Assembly: GCA_947478535.1 (NCBI GenBank)
Contig: CANJXD010000152.1
Span: 1-11,008, forward strand
Direction of reading: 5' to 3'
Source: Acetobacteraceae bacterium
GTDB lineage: Bacteria; Pseudomonadota; Alphaproteobacteria; Acetobacterales; Acetobacteraceae
Length of the DNA: 11,008 nt
A program made the translations under genes and the position numbers. Shown here in pieces: positions 5,335 to 11,008 of the stretch. The notes beneath the pieces are model-generated. The model saw only the letters and a list, made by a program, of their open reading frames with translations, did no database searches and was not told the DNA's origin. Position 1 is the stretch's first letter; the number at the start of each line of letters is the position of its first letter.

Positions 5335-6411
5335 ATGGAACAGGAGTCGATCCGCCCAGCGCGGGTGTTGGGGCTGCTGGCGCTCGGCATGCTGGGCTTT
5401 GGCTGCTTCCTGGTGCTGAAGCCCTTCATCTCCGCGCTGCTGTGGGCCGTGATCCTCACCTTCACGACCTGGCCGGCCTTCCGCATGCTGCGGGAGAAGG
5501 TGCGGCTTTCGAATGGCGCCGCCGCGCTGGTGATGGTGCTGCTGGAGTTCCTGCTGATCGGCCTGCCCATTGCCTTTTCCGCGCCGACGAGCCGGGATGA
5601 GGTGGAGGCGTTGCGCGTTTCGGTGGAGCGGATTCTCACCGAGGGGCTGCCAGGTGCCGCGGCCTGGGCAGAGGGGCTGCCCTATGTCGGGGAGACCATC
5701 ACCGGGCTGCTGGAAGGGTTCGATTCGACCTTCGCCGGCATCTTCTCCGCGGTGAAGCCCTATGCCGGCGGTGTCGCCTCCGTGGCGCTGTCGATGCTGC
5801 TGGCGGTGCTGTCCGGGCTGGCGGAGCTGCTGTTGGCGATCTTCCTCGCCTTCTTTTTCTATCGCGACGGGCCGCGGATGGCGGCGCAGGCGGAAGCGGT
5901 GATGGAAAGGCTGGCCGGGCCGCGCACCCGGCGGCTGGTGCAGTTGACGGGGGATGTGACGCGGGGCGTCGTCTATGGCCTGCTCGGCACGGCCGTGGCG
6001 CAGGGGGCGCTGACGGCGGTGGGGCTGGCTGTGGCGGGGGTGCCTCGCCCGGTGCTGCTTGGCGTGGTCGCGGGCATCATCAGCGTGCTGCCGGTGGGCA
6101 CCGTCCTGGTCTGGCTGCCGGCAGCCATCTGGCTGTTCACCCAGGGGTCCAATGGCTGGGGCCTTTTCATGCTGATCTATGGCGTGGCGGTGATTTCGAC
6201 GGCCGACAATGTGGTCCGCCCCTGGCTGATCAGCCGCGGGGCCGACCTGCCGCTGCTGCTGACGCTGCTGGGCGCCATCGGGGGCGTGCTTTCCTTCGGC
6301 ATCCTCGGTCTGTTCCTGGGGCCGGTGCTGCTCGCGGTTGGGTTCTCCCTGCTACGGGATTGGGCAGGAACCGGCGGCCGGCCGACGGGCACGGGACTTC
6401 CGCTGGCATAA
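5335..6411 (+). CDS. AI-2E/PerM family membrane transporter (YdiK-like)
   Basis: An integral inner-membrane protein of 358 residues (about 370 in YdiK). Hydrophobic segments lie near residues 12-28, 31-48, 62-81, 145-176 (probably two), 211-235, 236-268, 275-290 and 303-340, with a soluble loop between about 84 and 143. This is the family's layout, in which a loop follows the third helix. Conserved wording includes KPFISALLWAVILTFTTWP (29-47), FFFYRDGPRM (173-182), and in the C-terminal part DNVVRPWLISRGADLPLL and FGILGLFLGPVLLAV. Two ATG codons are adjacent (5332 and 5335); GGAGG at 5326-5330 is spaced better for 5335. The family includes exporters of the AI-2 signal and Na+/H+ antiporters, so the substrate cannot be assigned. 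It is divergent from hyi, and a role in that pathway is not evident. Confidence 0.88.
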   Translation: MEQESIRPARVLGLLALGMLGFGCFLVLKPFISALLWAVILTFTTWPAFRMLREKVRLSNGAAALVMVLLEFLLIGLPIAFSAPTSRDEVEALRVSVERILTEGLPGAAAWAEGLPYVGETITGLLEGFDSTFAGIFSAVKPYAGGVASVALSMLLAVLSGLAELLLAIFLAFFFYRDGPRMAAQAEAVMERLAGPRTRRLVQLTGDVTRGVVYGLLGTAVAQGALTAVGLAVAGVPRPVLLGVVAGIISVLPVGTVLVWLPAAIWLFTQGSNGWGLFMLIYGVAVISTADNVVRPWLISRGADLPLLLTLLGAIGGVLSFGILGLFLGPVLLAVGFSLLRDWAGTGGRPTGTGLPLA

Positions 6412-6459
6412 CGGGCTTTCCCGCGCCCATGCGGCGCGATATGGACAAGGGTTCAACCA

Positions 6460-6481
6460 GGGCGGGCATCACGACCCGCCC
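6460..6481 (+). terminator. Hairpin between the AI-2E gene and the ABC operon
   Basis: GGGCGGG (6460-6466) and CCCGCCC (6475-6481) form a perfect 7-bp stem with an 8-base loop, 48 bases after the AI-2E gene stop and 26 bases before the binding-protein start. Only a TTTT appears later (6497-6500), not directly after the stem. It may end the upstream transcript or be a leader structure of the ABC operon. Confidence 0.35.
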
Positions 6482-6507
6482 GGTTAGACGGGGGAGTTTT
6501 CCGGGGT

Positions 6508-8094
6508 ATGCGAAGGTTGCTCATGGCGGCTGCGGCCGCGTTTGCGCTGGGTCTTTCGGCCGTCGCCGATGCCCGCACCGTCCGTTGGGCCGCGAGTGGC
6601 GACCCGAACACCATGGACCCGCATAGCCAGAATGTGGGCACCGTGACGATGGTGATCCAGCAGATCTACGATCCGCTGATCCATCGCAATGCCGATCTCT
6701 CGCTGCGCCCCGGCCTCGCGCTGTCCTGGACGCAGGTGGAGCCGACGCGCTGGCGCTTCGTGCTGCGCCAAGCCGTGAAGTTCCACGAAGGAGAGAGCTT
6801 CACCGCCGATGACGTGGTGTTCAGCGTCACCCGCGCGCAGCAGCCCACCAGCAATTTCGGCATCTATGTCGATACCGTGGACCGCGCGGTGAAGGTGGAC
6901 GACTTCACGGTCGACATCATCACGAAGATCGCGGACCCGATTCTCCCGAACAAGTTCGCCTCCGTCTATATGATGTCGCAGTCCTGGTCGGAGCGGATCG
7001 GCGCCGCGCGCCCGCAGAACACCAGGGCGCGGGAGGAGATGATCACCACCCGCTCCACCAACGGCACCGGTGCCTTCCGCCTCGCGGTGCGGGAGAATGA
7101 TGTCCGCACCGTGCTGCGGCGGAACGACGAATGGTATGGCTGGCGGGAGCCGGACAGCGCCAATTCGAATGTGACGGAGATCATCTATCGCCCGATCGCC
7201 TCCGACGCGACGCGTATCGCGGCGCTGCTGTCGGGCGAGGTGGATTTCGTGCTCGACCCGCCGTTGCAGGATTTGGCGCGGCTGCGCAATTCCCAGGGCA
7301 TCCGCGTTGTGGAAGGGCCGGAGGTGCGCAGCATCTTCATCGCCATGGACATGTTCCGCGATGAACTGCTGTACAGCGACGTCCGCGGCCGCAATCCGTT
7401 CAAGGACCTGCGGGTGCGCCAGGCGCTGTACCAGGCGATCGACATCCAGGCGATCCACCGCACGACGATGCGCAACCAGTCCGTCGTCACCGGCACCTTC
7501 TTCCCGCCGCAGGTGAACGGCTATTCCCAGGCCGAGGATGTGCGCCTGCCCTTCGACCCCGCCCGCGCCCGCGCGCTGCTGGCCGAAGCAGGCTATCCCA
7601 ACGGCTTTTCCCTGACGCTGGATTGCCCGAACAACCGCTACATCAACGATGAGCAGATCTGCCAGGCGATCGCGGCCATGTGGGCGCGGATCGGCGTGCG
7701 GACGAGTGTGAAGGCGCAGCCCCTCGCGCCGTTCTTCGCGCAGATCCAGCGCGACGATACCAGCGTCTATCTGATCGGCTGGGGCGTGCCGACGCTGGAT
7801 GCGCTGTATTCCTTCCAGTCCCTGCTCGCCACGCGCAATGGCGCGCAGGGCGACGGCATCTGGAACTACGGCCGCTATTCCAACCCGCGGATGGATGCGC
7901 TGGTGGAGCGGATGAAGACCCAGTCCGGCGAGCCGCGGATGGAGGCGATCCGGGAGGCGCTGCGTATCTACCGGGACGATGTGCCGCACATCCCGCTGCA
8001 CCACCAGATGATCCCCTGGGCGATGCGGTCCAACTTGACCATCCCGCATGCCGCGAACAACCAGCCCTATTTCCGCTTCGCGCATATCGACTGA
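6508..8094 (+). CDS. ABC transporter substrate-binding protein, family 5 (peptide/opine type)
   Basis: A periplasmic solute-binding protein of 528 residues, normal for the DppA/OppA family. Residues 1-22 are a signal peptide (MRRLLM, alanine-rich core, AVADA then cleavage); there is no lipobox, so it is a soluble periplasmic protein. Mature motifs typical of SBP_bac_5 include TMDPHSQNVGTVTMVIQQIY (about 35-54), YDPLIHRN, LALSWTQVEPTRWRFVLR, VKFHEGESFTADDVVFSV, FKDLRVRQALYQAID and YINDEQICQAIAAMWARIGV near 380. ATG 6508 follows GGGGAG at 6491-6496. It is the first gene of the importer operon and is separated from the permease by a strong hairpin. Two cysteines, C373 and C385, are the only ones I see in the mature part. 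The ligand could be a di- or oligopeptide, an opine or a modified amino acid; sequence alone does not say. Confidence 0.92.
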   Translation: MRRLLMAAAAAFALGLSAVADARTVRWAASGDPNTMDPHSQNVGTVTMVIQQIYDPLIHRNADLSLRPGLALSWTQVEPTRWRFVLRQAVKFHEGESFTADDVVFSVTRAQQPTSNFGIYVDTVDRAVKVDDFTVDIITKIADPILPNKFASVYMMSQSWSERIGAARPQNTRAREEMITTRSTNGTGAFRLAVRENDVRTVLRRNDEWYGWREPDSANSNVTEIIYRPIASDATRIAALLSGEVDFVLDPPLQDLARLRNSQGIRVVEGPEVRSIFIAMDMFRDELLYSDVRGRNPFKDLRVRQALYQAIDIQAIHRTTMRNQSVVTGTFFPPQVNGYSQAEDVRLPFDPARARALLAEAGYPNGFSLTLDCPNNRYINDEQICQAIAAMWARIGVRTSVKAQPLAPFFAQIQRDDTSVYLIGWGVPTLDALYSFQSLLATRNGAQGDGIWNYGRYSNPRMDALVERMKTQSGEPRMEAIREALRIYRDDVPHIPLHHQMIPWAMRSNLTIPHAANNQPYFRFAHID

Positions 8095-8130
8095 GTTGCC
8101 GGCGGGGCCTTCGCCCCTCGGCCCCGGACC

Positions 8131-8159
8131 GTGGCCGCCCGGCTTGAAGGGGCGGCCAC
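8131..8159 (+). repeat. Strong intercistronic hairpin between binding protein and permease
   Basis: GTGGCCGCCC (8131-8140) and GGGCGGCCAC (8150-8159) form a perfect 10-bp stem with a 9-base loop. A second possible stem, CGGGGCC (8103-8109) with GGCCCCG (8120-8126), precedes it. Both sit between the binding-protein stop (8094) and the likely permease start (8182). In several importer operons such structures stabilise the upstream binding-protein mRNA or partly stop transcription, so that more binding protein than permease is made. That role is inferred here. Confidence 0.6.
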
Positions 8160-8181
8160 AACGCTGAAGGACCTCGCCACG

Positions 8182-9165
8182 GTGTTCGCCTTCGTCATCA
8201 GCCGCATCCTGCAGGCCTTGCCCGTCATGCTGGCGGTCTCCCTGATCTCCTTCGCCATGTTCGCCTATGTCGGCGATCCCGTGGCGATCATGCTGGGGCA
8301 GGACTACACGGAAGCGCAGCGCAACGCGCTGGTCCGCGATCTCGGGCTGGACCAGCCCTTCTTCGTGCAGTTCTTCAAATTCATCATGAAGGCGGTGCAG
8401 GGGGAATTCGGCCTGTCCTACCGCCTGTCCCGCCCCGTGGCGGACCTGATCGCCGAACGCGCGCCGGCGACGCTGGAACTGGCGCTCTGCGCGGCGGCGC
8501 TGGCGCTTTCGATCGGCGTGCCGATGGGGGTCTATACCGGGCTCTATCGCAATTCCTGGCTATCCCGCTTTTTCCTCACCTTCAGCCTGGTCGGCGTTTC
8601 GCTGCCGACCTTCCTGATCGGCATCCTGCTGATCCTCACCTTCTCCGTCTGGCTCGGCTGGCTGCCGAGCTTCGGGCGGGGGGATACGGTGAAGCTGGGC
8701 TGGTGGAGCACGGGGCTGCTGACCTGGGCGGGGATCAAGGCGCTGATCCTGCCCTCCATCACGCTCGGCCTGTTCCAACTCACCCTCATCATGCGCCTGG
8801 TGCGGGCGGAGATGCTGGAAGTGCTGCGGACGGACTACATCAAATTCGCCCGCGCCCGCGGTCTTTCCAACCGTGCCGTGCATTTCGGCCATGCGCTGAA
8901 GAACACGATGGTGCCGGTCATCACCATCACCGGCCTGCAACTCGGCGCCATCATCGCCTTCGCGATCGTGACGGAGACGGTGTTCCAATGGCCGGGGATG
9001 GGGCTGCTGTTCATCCAGTCCGTCGGTGTCGCGGATATCCCGGTGATGTCCGCCTATCTGCTGCTGATCGCGCTGATGTTCGTCACCATCAACCTGATCG
9101 TGGACCTGCTGTATTACGCGGTGGACCCCCGGCTGCGGATTGGCGGCGGGAAGGGGGGGCACTGA
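8182..9165 (+). CDS. ABC transporter permease, DppB/OppB type
   Basis: An inner-membrane permease subunit of 327 residues from GTG at 8182. The N-terminal helix (VISRILQALPVMLAVSLISF, residues 5-24) is followed by GDPVAIMLGQ, the family loop LGLDQPFFVQFFKF (55-68) and GEFGLSYRLSRPV (75-87), then five more membrane segments. The cytoplasmic EAA loop, which docks the ATPase, is EVLRTDYIKFARARGLSN (213-230), ending at ALKNTMVPV (238-246). The C-terminal TETVFQWPGMGLLFIQSV (264-281) is typical. A GTG at 8131 in the same frame would add 17 residues, but it lies inside a hairpin and has no ribosome site. GTG 8182 has GAAGGA at 8166-8171 and gives the usual short N-terminus before the first helix. 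It forms a heterodimeric pore with the next gene's product. Confidence 0.9.
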   Translation: MFAFVISRILQALPVMLAVSLISFAMFAYVGDPVAIMLGQDYTEAQRNALVRDLGLDQPFFVQFFKFIMKAVQGEFGLSYRLSRPVADLIAERAPATLELALCAAALALSIGVPMGVYTGLYRNSWLSRFFLTFSLVGVSLPTFLIGILLILTFSVWLGWLPSFGRGDTVKLGWWSTGLLTWAGIKALILPSITLGLFQLTLIMRLVRAEMLEVLRTDYIKFARARGLSNRAVHFGHALKNTMVPVITITGLQLGAIIAFAIVTETVFQWPGMGLLFIQSVGVADIPVMSAYLLLIALMFVTINLIVDLLYYAVDPRLRIGGGKGGH

Positions 9166-9166
9166 C

Positions 9167-10087
9167 ATGGCACAGCCGAACGCCATTGCGCGGATGCTGG
9201 ACAGCGACCTCTGGTGGTCCTTCACGCGGTCCCCGATCACGGTGGCATCCGCCATCGTCGCCGCGATCTGCGTCGGCGGCGCGGTGCTCGCGCCCTGGAT
9301 CGCGCCGCACAACCCCTTCGACCTCGCCTCCCTGCAATTGATGGATGCCTTCAAGCCGCCGGCCTGGTCCGAGGAGGGGGATCCCTCCTACCTGCTTGGC
9401 ACGGATGACCAGGGGCGGGATGTGATGTCCGCCATCATGTATGGCGCCCGTGTTTCGCTGCTGGTGGGCTTCTGCGCGGTGCTGCTGTCCGTCTCGGTCG
9501 GCATCACCGTGGGGCTGGCGGCCGGCTATATCGGCGGCACGGTGGATGCGGTGCTGATGCGCATCGCCGATATCAAGCTGACCTTCCCGACCATCCTCGT
9601 CGCCCTGCTGATCGATGGCGTGGTGCGCGCCGCCCTGCCGCGGGAAGTGCATGACCAGATCGCGCTCTATGTCGTGATCTTCGCCATCGGGATTTCGAAC
9701 TGGCCGTCTTTCGCGCGCACGGTTCGGGGTTCCACGCTGGTGGAGCGCAACAAGGAATACGTGCAGGCCGCGCGCGTCATCGGCCTTTCACGGGCGCGCA
9801 TCATGGTCTCCCACGTCCTGCCCAACGTGTTGGGGCCGGTGCTGGTCATCGCCACGCTGAACCTTGGCTTCGCGGTACTGGCGGAAGCGACGCTGTCCTT
9901 CCTCGGCGTTGGCGTGCCGCCGACGCAGCCTTCGCTCGGCACCCTCATCCGCATCGGCAATGACTTCCTGTTCAGCGGCGAGTGGTGGATCACCATCTTC
10001 CCAGGCGTCGCGCTGATCATTCTGGTGCTGTCCGTCAACCTGCTGGGCGACTGGTTACGAGACGCCCTGAACCCGAAGCTGCGGTGA
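9167..10087 (+). CDS. ABC transporter permease, DppC/OppC type
   Basis: The second permease subunit, 306 residues. ATG 9167 begins one base after the preceding stop and is preceded by AAGGGGGGG, so the genes are probably translationally coupled. An N-terminal OppC-type segment (WWSFTRSPITVASAIVAAIC, residues 16-35) is followed by the periplasmic stretch with the family motif LLGTDDQGRDVMSAIMYGAR (76-95). Further membrane segments follow near 98-120, 165-178, 222-248 and 272-296. The EAA loop is EYVQAARVIGLSRARIM (197-213) followed by VLPN. The C-terminal LSFLGVGVPPTQPSLGTLI (243-261) and LLGDWLRDALNPKLR are typical. The product pairs with the DppB-type permease and is energised by the downstream ATPase. 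The last stop overlaps the ATPase start. Confidence 0.93.
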   Translation: MAQPNAIARMLDSDLWWSFTRSPITVASAIVAAICVGGAVLAPWIAPHNPFDLASLQLMDAFKPPAWSEEGDPSYLLGTDDQGRDVMSAIMYGARVSLLVGFCAVLLSVSVGITVGLAAGYIGGTVDAVLMRIADIKLTFPTILVALLIDGVVRAALPREVHDQIALYVVIFAIGISNWPSFARTVRGSTLVERNKEYVQAARVIGLSRARIMVSHVLPNVLGPVLVIATLNLGFAVLAEATLSFLGVGVPPTQPSLGTLIRIGNDFLFSGEWWITIFPGVALIILVLSVNLLGDWLRDALNPKLR

Positions 10088-11008
10088 TGCCTGACGTGAC
10101 ACCCCTTCTCGAAGTGCGGAACCTCCGCGTTGAATTCCCGACGCGGCGGGGCACGCTGGTCGCCCTCGACGACGTCTCCTTCTCCATCGCGCCGGGGGAG
10201 GTGCTCGGCGTGGTGGGGGAATCCGGTGCCGGCAAATCCATGACGGGGGCGGCCATCATCGGGCTGCTCGAACCGCCGGGGCGGATCGCTGGCGGGCAGA
10301 TCCTGCTGGAGGGGCGGCGGATCGACAACCTCGCCTACAAGGAGATGCGGACGGTGCGCGGCCGGCAGATCGGCGCCATCTTCCAGGACCCGCTGACGAC
10401 GCTGAACCCGCTCTATACCGTCGGCCGCCAGCTGGTGGAGACGATGACGACGCATCTGCCGCTGAACCCGGGGCAGGCGCGGGCGAAGGCGATCGAGTGG
10501 CTCGAACTCGTCGGCATCCCCGCCGCGGCGCAGCGGATCGACAGCTATCCCCACGAATTCTCCGGCGGCATGCGCCAGCGCGTGGTGATCGCGCTGGCGC
10601 TGTGTGCGGAGCCGAAGCTGATCGTGGCGGATGAACCGACGACTGCGCTCGATGTCTCGATCCAGGCGCAGGTCATCGCCCTGCTGAAGCGCCTGGCGCG
10701 GGAGAAGGGCACCAGCATGATGCTCGTCACTCACGACATGGGCGTGATCGCGGAGACGGCGGACCGGGTCGCGGTGATGTATGCCGGGCGGATCGTCGAG
10801 ATCGGCGCGGTGCGCGACGTGGTGAAGAATGCCAGCCACCCCTATTCCGCGGGGCTGATGGGCTCCATCCCACCGGTCGGGCGGAGGCTGGAGCGGATGC
10901 AGCAGATCGACGGCGCGATGCCGCGGCTTTCGGCGATTCCGAAGGGCTGCCCCTACAACCCCCGCTGCCCGAAGGTCTTCGACCGCTGCATGGTGGACCG
11001 GCCCGAAT
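10087..11008 (+). CDS. ABC transporter ATP-binding protein, DppD/OppD type (partial, runs off the right edge)
   Basis: The ATPase subunit on the cytoplasmic face of the importer; 307 residues are visible. ATG 10087 overlaps the preceding TGA by one base (TGATG), showing coupling. All nucleotide-binding motifs are intact: Walker A GESGAGKS (44-51), Q-loop Q100 (IFQDPLTTLNP), signature FSGGMRQR (158-165), Walker B LIVADEP (178-184) and switch H216 (LVTHD). The oligopeptide-importer C-terminal extension begins at HPYSAGLM (251-258). It contains three cysteines, C288, C294 and C301, in GCPYNPRCPKVFDRC, part of the cysteine cluster that binds an iron-sulphur cluster in some DppD proteins. A fourth would lie beyond the edge. 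Family length is about 320-340 residues, so little is missing. A second ATPase (DppF/OppF type) is expected next. Confidence 0.95.
   Translation, partial: MPDVTPLLEVRNLRVEFPTRRGTLVALDDVSFSIAPGEVLGVVGESGAGKSMTGAAIIGLLEPPGRIAGGQILLEGRRIDNLAYKEMRTVRGRQIGAIFQDPLTTLNPLYTVGRQLVETMTTHLPLNPGQARAKAIEWLELVGIPAAAQRIDSYPHEFSGGMRQRVVIALALCAEPKLIVADEPTTALDVSIQAQVIALLKRLAREKGTSMMLVTHDMGVIAETADRVAVMYAGRIVEIGAVRDVVKNASHPYSAGLMGSIPPVGRRLERMQQIDGAMPRLSAIPKGCPYNPRCPKVFDRCMVDRPE

Noticed and set aside
6484..8085. A 533-codon open frame on the minus strand opposite the binding-protein gene
   Set aside because: It mirrors the plus-strand gene almost end to end, and its composition (many H, R, D and long low-complexity runs) is typical of antisense frames in G+C-rich genes. 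The plus-strand frame has a signal peptide and clear family motifs.
9667..10839. A 390-codon minus-strand frame opposite the second permease and the ATPase
   Set aside because: It is antisense to two intact genes with all family motifs, has no recognisable domain, and shows antisense-type composition.
1..11008. Defence system, mobile element, CRISPR array or tRNA in the window
   Set aside because: I looked for transposase, integrase, toxin-antitoxin and nuclease motifs, regular spacer arrays and tRNA-like cloverleaf arms and saw none. All the genes with a recognisable role are metabolic, transport or regulatory.

Overview
The window is 11,008 bases of strongly G+C-rich bacterial chromosome with dense coding. 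Gene content and codon use (mostly G or C in third positions, TTG/GTG starts, short intergenic gaps, U-poor hairpins instead of classical terminators) fit an alphaproteobacterium. A Roseomonas-like member of the Acetobacteraceae is my best guess, but this is inference from style, not from a marker gene. I see no rRNA, tRNA, CRISPR array, insertion sequence or phage gene.

Layout. (1) 1-777: the 5' two-fifths or so of an AMP-forming acyl-CoA ligase reads leftward off the window edge. It is divergent from an IclR-family regulator (778-1590). The 100-base gap holds a good promoter for the ligase, with a perfect 15-base palindrome over its -10 box and a second set of GCGAT/ATCGC half-sites around the expected transcription start. 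(2) 1616-2491: an XRE-type HTH regulator on the minus strand with a large C-terminal domain that looks like an effector module. Upstream are three ACAAYCG half-sites and a 342-base non-coding region rich in inverted and tandem repeats. (3) 2834-5155, minus strand: a tight three-gene operon of hydroxypyruvate isomerase (hyi), a nicotinamidase-like cysteine hydrolase, and tartronate semialdehyde reductase (garR/glxR). Hyi and GarR together interconvert hydroxypyruvate and tartronate semialdehyde and reduce the latter to glycerate. The amidase between them is the unexpected member, and no glyoxylate carboligase is present in the window. (4) 5335-6411, plus strand: a YdiK-like AI-2E/PerM family membrane protein, divergent from hyi. 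The shared intergenic region carries a hairpin and a 14-base-period tandem repeat. (5) 6508-11008, plus strand: a Dpp/Opp-type peptide (or similar solute) ABC importer in the order binding protein, two permeases and first ATPase; the ATPase runs off the right edge. A 10-bp perfect hairpin sits between the binding-protein gene and the first permease gene.

The protein families are all known. The parts most worth a second look are the regulatory DNA (operator-over-promoter at 708-741, half-site arrays at 2522-2548, tandem repeats at 2789-2836 and 5234-5289) and the hyi/amidase/garR operon, whose amidase has a changed active-site signature.
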